Shown: piece after piece, positions 1 to 7,459 of the stretch | How the letters are laid out: every line of letters begins with the position of its first letter | Numbering within the stretch: position 1 is the stretch's first letter | Assembly: GCF_900129305.1 (NCBI RefSeq) | Contig: NZ_FQVB01000012.1 | Span: 62,001-126,000, forward strand | Direction: 5' to 3' | DNA: 64,000 nucleotides | DNA from: Desulfacinum infernum DSM 9756 | Lineage (GTDB): Bacteria; Desulfobacterota; Syntrophobacteria; Syntrophobacterales; DSM-9756 | Position numbers and translations under genes: made by a program | The notes under the pieces: generated by a model | The model's database searches: none | The model's input: only the letters and a program-made list of their open reading frames with translations | What the model was told of the DNA's origin: nothing

Positions 1-313
1 GGCGGCCGTCCAGCAGGATGAGGGAGCGCCTTTCATCCAGGCCGCGGATCCGCACCTGGCTGCTCTTGGGCGTGAGCACGCCCCGGTGCTGAATATCCAG
101 CCCCGCTTCCTTGCTCAAGGCATCGGGGACCGTCGCCGCCACGGGCTTTCGATCTTCCACCAGATCCACCCGGGTGACGTTCTGCTCCGCCGCCACCCCG
201 CCTTCGGCCGTCACCGTGATGGGTTCGAGCTTCACGGGCTCGTCGGCCCAGGCCCCGGCCCCCCACAACACAACGGACAGCACCGTCATCAGCCATCGTT
301 TCCTTCGCCCCAT
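1..313 (-). CDS. TonB-dependent outer-membrane receptor, N-terminal part (cut by window edge)
   Basis: The visible 104 residues are the start of a TonB-dependent receptor. There is a basic N-terminus and hydrophobic signal segment ending near GAWA/DEP, then a TonB-box-like stretch (EPITVTAEG, about residues 29-37). The beginning of the plug domain follows, with the family pattern SQVRIRGLDERRSLILLDG near the cut. The ATG at 313 is chosen because a strong Shine-Dalgarno (GGAGGT) sits 8 bases upstream and the signal peptide follows at once. The barrel and ligand determinants lie outside the window. It follows an ABC substrate-binding protein, permease and ATPase on the same strand, so it is probably the outer-membrane entry for that system. 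The ligand cannot be read from this fragment; the nearby nickel-binding cooT makes a Ni/Co chelate one option beside a ferric chelate. Confidence 0.85.
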   Translation of the reverse strand, partial: MGRRKRWLMTVLSVVLWGAGAWADEPVKLEPITVTAEGGVAAEQNVTRVDLVEDRKPVAATVPDALSKEAGLDIQHRGVLTPKSSQVRIRGLDERRSLILLDGR

Positions 314-463
314 CTTCCGCACCTCCTGTCGAAAATCCTCGCATCCGGTCCCATGAGCTTCATGCAATCCGAGGTCTGCCGGGCTTCGCCCGGATCCGAC
401 GGTGCGGCTTCGTGCCGTCCGGTGGTGTCTTCGTGACGCTTCCCTTCCGGGACGCTCTTCCAT

Positions 464-1552
464 TCAAAAACGGATCTCGGCTCCCGGCACCCCGAAATCC
501 TTCGCCATCTCCCCGTACACGGGGCTCCCCACAAAAAAGGAAAAGATTTCGTCCGCCTTTCGGGCAAGGTCCACGTCGGTGAAACGATCCGGGTAGAGGA
601 CCTTGCCCACCGCGTAGGCGTCCACCAGGGCCGTTTCCACGTTGGTGGTGTAGAAATTGAAAGGAAAAAGCCGGTAGACCTTCCGGTTCTTGAAGGCGCG
701 AAGGGTTTGGTAGAACGCGGGGTGCCTGGCCAAGTCGGCCCGCACCAGTTCCAGTCCGCCCCCGTCCAGAAAGAGGACGTCGGGGTCCAGTTCCAGGAGC
801 TTTTCCCGGTCGAGAAAGACGTGGGTGCCCAGACGGGAGGGCACTTCCCGGGCGGCGTTGCGGGTGTGAGTCCAAGCAAAGGGCACGTAGTCCAGTTCCG
901 TGCTCAAGATACCTTGGCCGCCCCGGTAGCCGATCCCACCCACGTAGGCGCTCGGGCGCCGCTCTTCGGCAACGGTGCGGGTCCTTCGGTCCAGGTCGGA
1001 TCGGAGGGCGTGGACGTAGGCCTCCACCTGCCGGGCCCGCGCTTCACGGCCCAGGATCGCCCCGGCGAGCCGGAGAGAATCCAAAACCGCCTCGTCAAAG
1101 GACGCAAACCGCCCGTAGCTCAGAATCACCACGGGGATGTCCAGCGCGGCTTGCACGCGGTCGGCCAGATCGGCGTCCATGTAGGTGATGAAGACCACCT
1201 GGGGCCGCACCGCCAGAACCCGCTCCATGTCCGGCTTCTTGTTGATACTGGCCGGCCCGCCGGGCCCCACCGTGGGGAGCTTTTCCAGCTTTCCTCCATG
1301 GGCCAGCCAGTAGGGACGTCCCCGGGGATTTCGTTTTTCCATCTCTTCCACGCCCGCCACCAGGTCCTGGGCCTGGAGGTACACGATGAGCCGGAGCGTT
1401 CCCGGCCCCAGGCAGACGACCCGATCAGGCCGGTACGGAACGCGCACCAGCCGGCCCGCCGTATCGGTCACGGACAGGAGCTCGGCCGCTCCGCTGCTTG
1501 AACTGAACAAGAGAATGGCGAACATCCACAGCCCGACCAAACGTCCTTTCAT
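464..1552 (-). CDS. Periplasmic substrate-binding protein of a metal-chelate ABC transporter (FecB/BtuF class)
   Basis: This 362-residue protein has an N-terminal signal peptide (hydrophobic run at residues 6-22, likely cut after SGAA) and the class III binding-protein fold typical of FecB/BtuF proteins. Motifs seen include RVVCLGPGTLRLIVYL near the start, the KPDMERVLAVRPQVVF segment and LELDPDVLFLDGGG. It should bind a siderophore-like, haem, corrinoid or other metal chelate in the periplasm and pass it to the permease and ATPase encoded just upstream. The ATG at 1552 has GGAG six bases before it; the in-frame ATG at 1558 is possible. It is separated from the ATPase gene by about 520 bases of repeat-rich DNA, so it may have its own promoter. 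It differs clearly from the BtuF encoded at 10.4-11.4 kb, so a different ligand is likely. Confidence 0.85.
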   Translation of the reverse strand: MKGRLVGLWMFAILLFSSSSGAAELLSVTDTAGRLVRVPYRPDRVVCLGPGTLRLIVYLQAQDLVAGVEEMEKRNPRGRPYWLAHGGKLEKLPTVGPGGPASINKKPDMERVLAVRPQVVFITYMDADLADRVQAALDIPVVILSYGRFASFDEAVLDSLRLAGAILGREARARQVEAYVHALRSDLDRRTRTVAEERRPSAYVGGIGYRGGQGILSTELDYVPFAWTHTRNAAREVPSRLGTHVFLDREKLLELDPDVLFLDGGGLELVRADLARHPAFYQTLRAFKNRKVYRLFPFNFYTTNVETALVDAYAVGKVLYPDRFTDVDLARKADEIFSFFVGSPVYGEMAKDFGVPGAEIRF

Positions 1553-2075
1553 GTCCATCTCCCGGTTTGATTGAAAGTCGGGGCCCGAGGTTCTCTCCTC
1601 CCGTAGGAGCGGCCTTGGCCACAATCCAGGTCGCCGGCAAGCCGGCTCCTACAGAGGGAGCTTGTTCGAGAACAGGTTTCCTTCAGCAACCGACAAGGGA
1701 TCCTTCTTTTTTCGTAGCCGCGGGGCTTCAGCCCCGCGGAAAGGGGCCACCATAACCCCATCAATTGACACAGATGATCCGCGATGACCCATCCAGCGTC
1801 CGGGGACTCCTCCGCAGCCCTAAAGGGCTGCGCTACGAGAGAACCGGTCATCCCTCGCGTTCTTGGAAAGGCCCGGAGCGGACCCATCCATGGGGCGACG
1901 TCATCTCCATGAACCCTGGCATGGACCCAACTCAGACATTTCTTTCACATTGCCGGGTCCTGACGGGCGGGCCTAAAGCCCGCCCCTGCAAAGGCCGACC
2001 GATAGCGGGCAGGGGCGGGGTGATCCACGCCCCCCATGCGCGCCGACGGGCACACCCGGCGAAGAACCGCTTCGG
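1553..2075. repeat. Repeat-rich intergenic region (several palindromic elements)
   Basis: About 520 bases without a supported gene. It holds four palindromic elements. At about 1603-1652 is a GTAGGAGC...GGCTCCTAC inverted repeat resembling REP-type repeats of other proteobacteria. At 1712-1740 is a CGCGGGGC/GCCCCGCG palindrome. At 1810-1839 is a CGCAGCCC/GGGCTGCG palindrome. At about 1957-1990 is a GGGCGGGC/GCCCGCCC palindrome. The stretch 1656-1755 is recognisably similar, in inverted orientation, to 26585-26690. No promoter or RNA gene is obvious. Confidence 0.7.
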
Positions 2076-2828
2076 TCAGCGCGGGATCACCACCCAACGG
2101 CCGTGGATCCGTTCGATGACGGCGTCCACTCCGTACACGTCCCGGATGAGAGCGGGCGTCACCTCCGAAGGCTCCACGGCCCCGTGGATCCTCCCCCCCT
2201 TGAGGAACAAGAGGCGATCGCAGTACCTCAGGGCCAGGTTCAGGTCGTGGATGGCCGTTACGGCCGCCAGACCCTCCCTGTGAACCACCCTTCGGATGGC
2301 CTCCATCATGCCCAGTTGGTTCTTGAGATCCAGATGGTTCGTGGGCTCGTCCAGGAGCAGCACCCGGGGGGCCTGGGCCAGAGCCCGGGCCAGAATCACC
2401 TTCTGGGCCTCCCCGCCACTCAGGGCGCTCAAGGGTCGATGCGCCAGCTCCGCCAGCCCCATCTCCTCCAGGATCCTCTCCACCCGCACCAGGTCTTCCT
2501 TCGACGGACCCCATCGGCAGTGAGGCAACCGCCCGAGGAGCACCACGTCGAAGACCGTGAGGTCCGTACCGTGCCCCTGTTGGGGAACGGACGCACAGCG
2601 CCGGGCCACCTCCTTGCGGCCCAGGAGCTCCACATCTTCACCGTCCAGGAACACCGTTCCCACGCGGGGCCGCAGGAGGCCGTTGAGACACCGGAGCAGC
2701 GTGGATTTCCCCGCTCCGTTGGTCCCGCACACGGCCACGCATTGTCCGGGATCCACCCGGAACCGAACGCCGCGCAAGACATCGTGGCTGTTGTAGCTGA
2801 ACTGGATGTCCAGAACCGAAACGATCAC
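2076..2828 (-). CDS. ABC transporter ATP-binding protein (FecE/BtuD class)
   Basis: A 250-residue ATPase for a metal-chelate importer. It contains Walker A (GTNGAGKST, about residues 35-43), the ABC signature (LSGGEAQKVILARAL), Walker B (RVLLLDEPTNHLD) and the H-loop (AIHDLNLALRYC). The GTG at 2828 is preferred because it forms a four-base GTGA overlap with the stop codon of the upstream permease gene, with a GAGGGAG Shine-Dalgarno just before it. This is the usual translational coupling of these operons. The long open frame upstream of that GTG lies inside the permease gene and is not coding. It should power the permease at 2825-3838 together with the binding protein at 464-1552. Confidence 0.93.
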   Translation of the reverse strand: MIVSVLDIQFSYNSHDVLRGVRFRVDPGQCVAVCGTNGAGKSTLLRCLNGLLRPRVGTVFLDGEDVELLGRKEVARRCASVPQQGHGTDLTVFDVVLLGRLPHCRWGPSKEDLVRVERILEEMGLAELAHRPLSALSGGEAQKVILARALAQAPRVLLLDEPTNHLDLKNQLGMMEAIRRVVHREGLAAVTAIHDLNLALRYCDRLLFLKGGRIHGAVEPSEVTPALIRDVYGVDAVIERIHGRWVVIPR

Positions 2829-3838
2829 GATCTCCCTCGCACCAGCAGGTAAAGAAAGAGGGGGGCTCCGAGAAAGGAGGTGACCACCCCCACGGGGAAG
2901 GAGCCGCTGCCGAGGATCAGGCGCGAAAAGGTGTCCGCCGAAAGCAGCAGCAAGGCCCCCAGAAGCCCCGACAGGGGTACCAGGAAGCGGTGGTCGGCTC
3001 CCACCAGGCGCCGCGCCGCGTGGGGGGCGATGAGCCCCACGAAAGCGATGACGCCGTGAAAGGCGGTGGCCAGGGCCGAGACCAGAGCGGCCAGCACCAG
3101 CCCCTGCCAACGCAGCCGCTCCACCGAAACCCCCAGGGTCTTGGCCGATTCGACGCCGGTGTCCAGGGCGTTCAGGTGCCATCGCCAAGACGCCCCGGCC
3201 AGGCCCAAGGCCGCAGTGGCCCCCGCCACCATGGCGATCTCCCGCCAGCCGGACCGGGCCACATCACCGAAACTCCACACCACGGCCATGGCCAGCCGGG
3301 TCTCGTCGGCCAGGTACTGCAGAAGGACCGTCGCCGCCCCGAAGAGCGACGAAAGGGCGACACCGGCCAGGATGATCGCTTCGGGTGTCAGATTGCGGAG
3401 CCTGCCCAGACCCACGATGAGAACCGTGGCCCCCAGGGCTCCCGCAAAGGCGAATACCGTCACGGACAGGACCCGCCCGCCCCAGGCGATGATGGCCAGC
3501 GACGCCCCGAAGGCCGCCCCCTGGCTGATGCCCAACGTGGAGGGCGAACCCAGGGGATTGCGCAGGAGGCTCTGAATGAGCAGCCCCGAAAGCCCCAGCC
3601 CGCCCCCCACGGCCAGGGCGGCGGCGATGCGCGGAAGCCGGATGTTCCAGAGAACCACGGAACCCACTCCGTCGCTTTGTCCCAAGAGGCTCGAAAGGAG
3701 CTTGGCCAAGGGGAGCCGATAGGAACCGAAGCCCAGGGCGAAAAGCGCCAGCAACAGGATGAGTACCGTCATGGAAAGAAAAAAACGCTGCTTCTTCCGG
3801 CTCCGTTCCAGAAATCCTTCCGCCGGACCCTTGGACAT
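2825..3838 (-). CDS. ABC transporter permease, FecCD family
   Basis: A 337-residue, strongly hydrophobic inner-membrane protein of FecCD/BtuC type with about ten membrane segments. Family motifs are visible: RLPRIAAALAVGGGLGLSG, QSLLRNPLGSPSTLGI and the cytoplasmic coupling region VGLIAPHAARRLVGADHR. The N-terminus (MSKGPAEGFLERSRKKQR) is a charged cytoplasmic extension before the first membrane helix. The ATG at 3838 has GGAGGGG nine bases upstream. The leader directly before it carries a stem-loop followed by seven T residues, ending about 20 bases from the start codon, so expression may be attenuated. It is coupled to the ATPase gene by a four-base overlap. Confidence 0.93.
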   Translation of the reverse strand: MSKGPAEGFLERSRKKQRFFLSMTVLILLLALFALGFGSYRLPLAKLLSSLLGQSDGVGSVVLWNIRLPRIAAALAVGGGLGLSGLLIQSLLRNPLGSPSTLGISQGAAFGASLAIIAWGGRVLSVTVFAFAGALGATVLIVGLGRLRNLTPEAIILAGVALSSLFGAATVLLQYLADETRLAMAVVWSFGDVARSGWREIAMVAGATAALGLAGASWRWHLNALDTGVESAKTLGVSVERLRWQGLVLAALVSALATAFHGVIAFVGLIAPHAARRLVGADHRFLVPLSGLLGALLLLSADTFSRLILGSGSFPVGVVTSFLGAPLFLYLLVRGRS

Positions 3839-3856
3839 GGATGGCCCCTCCTTCCC

Positions 3857-3914
3857 AAAAAAAGAGCCACGAAAGCGCTTCTTTCCCTTCCGGGAAAGCT
3901 CAGCCTTCGTGGCT
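3857..3914 (-). terminator. Intrinsic-terminator-like hairpin in the 5' leader of the permease gene
   Basis: On the minus strand a nine-pair outer stem (AGCCACGAA / TTCGTGGCT, 3865-3873 with 3906-3914) encloses a second seven-pair stem (CTTTCCC / GGGAAAG). It is followed at once by seven T residues (3857-3863). It lies only about 20 bases before the permease start codon, with the ribosome binding site in between. That position suits a leader attenuator better than an end-of-operon terminator, although it could also end the cooT transcript. No known riboswitch consensus was recognised in the preceding 150 bases. Confidence 0.6.
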
Positions 3915-4084
3915 CTCTCGTGGTCCGCAAACGTTTCCGTGGGACAGCCGACGCGTCAGCCTCCATTCGCCCGGCTTCTGCCGTCGTTTCCCGTTACGGG
4001 CTGGGCGTCGTTTTCTGTACCGGCCGCGCGCCTGTCAGGGCGGCGCGACGTGAAAGGCCGGTTCTTCACAAGTCATCGCGAAGT

Positions 4085-4273
4085 TCACTGTTCGAAAAGG
4101 ATCTTATGGTCCACCAGGTTCATCTGCTTGATGCGCCCCTTGATGGTCTTTCGATCCCCGAAGATCCCCACCAGGCGCCAGGTATCTTCCGATTCGGGCT
4201 CGATGATGTCCACCGACTCCATGATCAGCTCTTCCTCACCGTTTCGCACCAAATACGCATTGGCTTCACACAT
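4085..4273 (-). CDS. cooT: CooT-family nickel-binding protein
   Basis: A 62-residue protein that begins MCEANAYL and fits the small CooT family, in which the conserved Cys2 near the N-terminus takes part in Ni(II) binding by a dimer. In Rhodospirillum rubrum, CooT works in maturation of the Ni carbon monoxide dehydrogenase. The rest (IFGDRKTIKGRIKQMNLVDH) matches the beta-rich SH3-like fold of the family. The ATG at 4273 has a GGGAGGTGAT Shine-Dalgarno, and that site lies in what looks like a leftover 3' end of a DUF3842 gene (see findings). A cooS gene lies at 58915-60798, so a maturation partner exists in the window, though far away. The neighbouring metal-chelate transporter makes a role in nickel handling plausible. 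Confidence 0.8.
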   Translation of the reverse strand: MCEANAYLVRNGEEELIMESVDIIEPESEDTWRLVGIFGDRKTIKGRIKQMNLVDHKILFEQ

Positions 4274-4330
4274 CCTGGATCACCTCCCTAACGGTCCCAT
4301 TCATCTTGTCGTTCACCGCCCTCACATGCC
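4266..4330 (-). pseudogene. Remnant of a DUF3842 gene 3' end, overlapping the cooT start
   Basis: Read on the minus strand from about 4327 to the TGA at 4266-4268, the frame gives a tail ending GTVREVIQDV. The intact DUF3842 protein at 5073-5495 ends GKIKEVIQDV. The last 18 bases are identical to 5073-5090. The remnant stop codon overlaps the cooT ATG (ATGTGTGA), so the ancestral order was probably DUF3842 immediately followed by, and overlapping, cooT. The fragment covers roughly 20 codons and has no start of its own. Confidence 0.6.
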
Positions 4331-4346
4331 GAATGGCGGTTAACGG

Positions 4347-4565
4347 CTAGGCTGTTTGGTAGATCACGGGCTTGTATCGCGGGGGAGGAATGGGCCCACC
4401 TTCTTCCCGCGCAACCGCAAGCCAGGCTTCTTTCGCTTTCAGGACTTCCCGAAGGGCTTCTTCCGGCGTGGCGCCGAACGCCGAACAGAATTCCAAATCA
4501 GGAATATCGGCAATGTAGCCCCCATCTTCGTCGCTGTAGAAAAGGTTGATGTGATAATCTCTCAT
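4347..4565 (-). CDS. hicB: HicB-like antitoxin
   Basis: A 72-residue protein of the HicB antitoxin family, with the partial-RNase-H-fold pattern FYSDEDGGYIADIPDLEF and the GATPEEALREVLKAKEAW helix. It should neutralise the HicA toxin encoded three bases upstream and may repress the pair. It lacks a recognisable C-terminal DNA-binding domain, as in the short HicB forms. The start at 4565 follows the hicA stop codon closely, giving the toxin-first gene order usual for hicAB. The pair sits between two DUF3842/cooT segments and looks like an insertion. Confidence 0.85.
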   Translation of the reverse strand: MRDYHINLFYSDEDGGYIADIPDLEFCSAFGATPEEALREVLKAKEAWLAVAREEGGPIPPPRYKPVIYQTA

Positions 4566-4568
4566 GCC

Positions 4569-4760
4569 TCAATCCCGAACTTGCAGACCATATTTCTCAA
4601 TCAGCCTTAACAGCTGTCGTACTTGATAAGGTTTAGCCTTACCATCTACATTTTGGATATTCAGAATCTCCGGAACATCAGGGTGAACATAGATGTGGGG
4701 ATTTCCCTTGACCCGAGCCAACTTAAAACCTAATGCCTCAAGGCAAGACTGCACTTCCAA
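4569..4760 (-). CDS. hicA: HicA-like toxin, start codon uncertain
   Basis: HicA toxins are small double-stranded-RNA-binding-fold mRNA interferases. The segment GNPHIYVHPDVPEILNIQNV carries the catalytic His expected for the family, and KAKPYQVRQLLRLIEKYG is a typical C-terminus. The first possible conventional start is a TTG at 4760. The frame is open back to 4847, however, and the upstream codons encode KQKLLGRLLRGSKNVRF, which looks like the genuine first helix and strand of the domain. No ATG, GTG or TTG exists in that extension. The real start is therefore either non-standard or was destroyed when the adjacent 161-base repeat (4815-4975) arrived or changed. The toxin may be poorly expressed or broken. 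Confidence 0.7.
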   Translation of the reverse strand: MEVQSCLEALGFKLARVKGNPHIYVHPDVPEILNIQNVDGKAKPYQVRQLLRLIEKYGLQVRD

Positions 4761-4814
4761 GAACCGAACATTTTTTGACCCTCTCAGCAGCCTGCCCAGA
4801 AGTTTTTGTTTTCC

Positions 4815-4975
4815 CCTAATCTGAGCGATTTTTTCTTCGGGTGTCTCTTACACCGCGTGATTAGCGGGCGGGGATAAACCCCGCCCCTGCCCAATGGGTC
4901 CGGGGCTTTTTGTAGGGGCGGGCTTTACGCCCGCCCTTCAGGACCTGTCCATGAGAAAGAACCGTCCAATTCAGG
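4815..4975. repeat. 161-bp dispersed repeat, copy 1 (pairs with 14548-14708)
   Basis: This 161-base segment matches 14548-14708 over its whole length in the same orientation, with five mismatches by eye (about 97 percent identity). It contains two palindromes, GCGGGCGGGG...CCCCGCCC and GGGGCGGGC TTTAC GCCCGCCC. Its first bases include codons of the hicA open frame (reading TPEEKIAQ on the minus strand). Less similar versions occur at about 14433-14546 and 11607-11710. Confidence 0.9.
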
Positions 4976-5072
4976 TTTCCCATTTCATGAGCTCTCGTAG
5001 CCAGTCGGGCACCTTACCACTCTACCTTAGCCTCCAAGAGCCCTATCGGAAAGCGTTGGTGGCAGTCGGGTC

Positions 5073-5495
5073 TCACACATCCTGGATCACTTCCTTGATC
5101 TTGCCTTGCACGGCCGCCTGCACCAGGTGGGGCAAGGGCTCCTTGACCACCCCCACGACTTCCACGTTTTCCTGGGAAAGGGGGATGAGCACCTTGAGGG
5201 CGGAGCTGGAGGCGATGGCTTCCGCTATGCTGGGCGTCACCTCCCCCAGCATGCTGTTGGCCCAGGTCACGGCAATGGGCCCCACGATACAGTGGGCTGT
5301 TCGCACGGTCCAGCAGATGGCGCTTTCCCCCGTGGCCCCCCGGTTGGCTCCCGCCTTGAGCATCTGGGACGTGGCGATGGCATTGGTTCCCAGGGCCACG
5401 ATCTCCACCGATTCCCCGAAGGCCTCCTTCAGGTACTTGATGAGGGTGGCACCGATGCCCCCTCCCTGGCCGTCGATCACACAGATTCGTTTCAT
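5073..5495 (-). CDS. DUF3842 family protein
   Basis: A 140-residue protein that fits the DUF3842 family: an N-terminal MKRICVIDGQGGGIGATLIK glycine-rich start reminiscent of a nucleotide-binding loop, then GANRGATGESAICW and MLGEVTPSIAEAIASS. The function is not established. Families of this kind occur beside cooT and metal-uptake genes in anaerobes, which suggests metal or cofactor handling (inference). The ATG at 5495 has a weak purine-rich site upstream. The last 18 bases, including the stop codon, are repeated exactly at 4266-4283, where they overlap the cooT start. The ATGTGTGA overlap is also present here but leads to no cooT frame. Confidence 0.75.
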   Translation of the reverse strand: MKRICVIDGQGGGIGATLIKYLKEAFGESVEIVALGTNAIATSQMLKAGANRGATGESAICWTVRTAHCIVGPIAVTWANSMLGEVTPSIAEAIASSSALKVLIPLSQENVEVVGVVKEPLPHLVQAAVQGKIKEVIQDV

Positions 5496-5583
5496 AAGGT
5501 TTCTCTATCGCCTTCTTCCGCCGCCGCTACCGGCCGCGCGGTTTTTTGGCTAACCAACGCCTTATCATGATACCTTACGTGAC

Positions 5584-6423
5584 TCACGTCAACTCAAAGA
5601 CAACCCCGATTTCCACTTCCAAGGCCCGGTCCGACACCTGCCGGGGAAAGCCGGGGAACGGAGCCGCCCGGCGAACGGCCTCCAGGGCCGCCCGATCCAG
5701 CACGGAAACCCCCGAGCTCTCCACCACTTTCAACCCGTCGGCGGACCCGTCCGGGCGGATGGCGAATCGGACCGTCACCCGGCCTTCCAGCTGGCGGCGC
5801 CTCGCCGCGGCCGGATAGTGCTTGTGGCGGGCGATACGGCGGCGCACCTCCGCCAAGAAACGCTGCAGGGCGTCCCCCGGATTTCCCCGGACCGCCTCGG
5901 AAGGCACCCCCTGTGGATCCCCGGCAGCCACCCGGGGAGCGGGATTCGTGGAAGCCACCAAGGGGGCCGTTTCCACCTCCCGTGCTGCCGGCTTCGGATC
6001 CGGAACCTCCATCGGGACCGTCCGGCGGTTCACTTGGGGACGCGGGCGCGGGGCCACCTCCGGGACTACGGTGGGCCGAAGGCTTTCCACGGTTCGGATC
6101 GGCTTCGGCGGTTCCGGAGGCTCTGGGACCCTGGCCACCGCGGGCTGGACCTCCGGCACGGGCAAGGGCCGTACGGGCTCCTGCCGACGCACACCCATGG
6201 GCGGCGGTCCGGGCTCTACCTTCGGCTCCGCCGGCGCGGTCCATTCCAGCTCGATGATCTGTAGCGGCTCCCGCTGCAGGTGTCGGGAAACCACCGCCAG
6301 AGCCCAGCCATGGACCAAAAGGGATACCGCCAGAAAGGACCAGAGCAGCCTGTTGATGCGGCTCCGGCCGCCTTCCGCCGCCCGTTCTCCGCCCCTTTCG
6401 GTGCCCATGCGCTGCGGCTTCAT
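5584..6423 (-). CDS. tonB: Energy transducer TonB
   Basis: A 279-residue TonB. A short cytoplasmic N-terminus is followed by one membrane segment (about residues 26-46, LLWSFLAVSLLVHGWALAVV). A long Pro-rich periplasmic linker follows (about 55-190, many EP, KP and RP pairs), then the C-terminal TonB domain with YPAAARRRQLEGRVTVRF and the later DRAALEAVRRAAPFPGFP. It carries proton-motive energy from ExbB/ExbD to outer-membrane receptors; three such receptors are encoded in this window. The ATG at 6423 overlaps the exbD stop codon by four bases (ATGA), which fixes the start. It is the last gene of a coupled four-gene block starting at 8358. Confidence 0.93.
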   Translation of the reverse strand: MKPQRMGTERGGERAAEGGRSRINRLLWSFLAVSLLVHGWALAVVSRHLQREPLQIIELEWTAPAEPKVEPGPPPMGVRRQEPVRPLPVPEVQPAVARVPEPPEPPKPIRTVESLRPTVVPEVAPRPRPQVNRRTVPMEVPDPKPAAREVETAPLVASTNPAPRVAAGDPQGVPSEAVRGNPGDALQRFLAEVRRRIARHKHYPAAARRRQLEGRVTVRFAIRPDGSADGLKVVESSGVSVLDRAALEAVRRAAPFPGFPRQVSDRALEVEIGVVFELT

Positions 6424-6839
6424 GGCATTCCTCTTTCGGCCCTTTCGGTGGCCAGACGCAGCCGGGACGCTCCCGCCTCCTTGATCACGTCCATCACCTG
6501 CACCACCCGGTCCAGCACCAGGGAGCGATCCGCCTTGACCATCACCACCGTTTCCGGATCGGAAGCCAATCGCTCTTCCACGGCCTGAAACAGCTCCCCG
6601 AGGGCCACCGGATGCCCCCCCACGTGGACGGCTCCGTCCGAATCCACGAGAACCGTCATTTCCTCCACTTCCCTGGGCGCAGCGGAAGTGGCCCGGGGCA
6701 GGTTCACCTGGATCCCCTCGTCGGCCAGAAAGTTGGTGGTCAACAGGAAATAGATCAACAGGAGAAACACGATGTCGATGAGCGCCGTGAGGGGCGCCTG
6801 GGGCGTGTAACGGGGTCTTTTCCTGGGATGGACCAACAT
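6420..6839 (-). CDS. exbD: ExbD/TolR family biopolymer transport protein
   Basis: A 139-residue inner-membrane protein with one N-terminal membrane helix (LTALIDIVFLLLIYFLLTT, about residues 17-35). This helix contains the conserved membrane Asp (PLTALIDIVF) needed for proton-driven energy transduction. A periplasmic domain follows, with the family pattern VMVKADRSLVLDRVVQVMDV. It forms the ExbB-ExbD motor for TonB. It starts five bases after the exbB stop codon and overlaps tonB by four bases, so the three are translated together. Confidence 0.93.
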   Translation of the reverse strand: MLVHPRKRPRYTPQAPLTALIDIVFLLLIYFLLTTNFLADEGIQVNLPRATSAAPREVEEMTVLVDSDGAVHVGGHPVALGELFQAVEERLASDPETVVMVKADRSLVLDRVVQVMDVIKEAGASRLRLATERAERGMP

Positions 6840-6844
6840 GGCGC

Positions 6845-7459
6845 CTAATCCCCCGACGAAACGGCCAGGCTCTTGAGGTATCGCACGGCTCCCCGCTGAA
6901 GCCGCGCTTCATAGCGATCCACCTGGCTCGCGAGATAGCTGTGGGCGACGATCACGGGCAGGGCCACCGAAAGGCCCAAGGCGGTGGTGAGCATGGCCTC
7001 CCAGATGCCTCCCGCCAGGATGGACGCATCCACCTTGCCCCCCAGTTCCTGAATGGCCATGAAGGCCTTGATCATCCCCAAGACCGTTCCCAAAAGCCCC
7101 AGGATGGGCGCAATGTTGCCGATGGTGGCCAACGCCTGAAGATACCTGGACAGATCCCGCACTTCCTCTTCGATTCCATGCACCAGGACCGTTTCCACCG
7201 TCTCCCGGTCCGCCCCGGCCACTTCCAGAGCCTGAGCCAGAACCCGGCCCATGGGGGAACGGCTTCCCTCGGCGGTCCGGCGTGCTTCCTCCCAGCGGCC
7301 TTCCCGAACCAGGATCACCACCCGTTCCGCCACGTTCCGGCCCCGGCGGCGCAGCACCGCAAAGCGCACGGTGCGCTCCAGAAAAATGGCCAGGGCCAGC
7401 ACGGAACAGAGCACAATGGGAATGACCAGCACGCCCCCTCTGGCCAGAAAATCGATCAC
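6845..7459 (-). CDS. exbB: ExbB/TolQ family proton channel protein
   Basis: A 204-residue MotA/TolQ/ExbB-type protein. It has an N-terminal membrane helix (about residues 8-27), a large cytoplasmic loop, and two further helices around IAPILGLLGTVLGMIKAF and ALGLSVALPVIVAHSYL. The start is a GTG at 7459 that overlaps the stop of the preceding Asp-rich gene by four bases (GTGA). It works with ExbD as the stator complex that energises TonB. The tight coupling to the upstream DxDxDG protein is unusual for an exb operon. Confidence 0.93.
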   Translation of the reverse strand: MIDFLARGGVLVIPIVLCSVLALAIFLERTVRFAVLRRRGRNVAERVVILVREGRWEEARRTAEGSRSPMGRVLAQALEVAGADRETVETVLVHGIEEEVRDLSRYLQALATIGNIAPILGLLGTVLGMIKAFMAIQELGGKVDASILAGGIWEAMLTTALGLSVALPVIVAHSYLASQVDRYEARLQRGAVRYLKSLAVSSGD

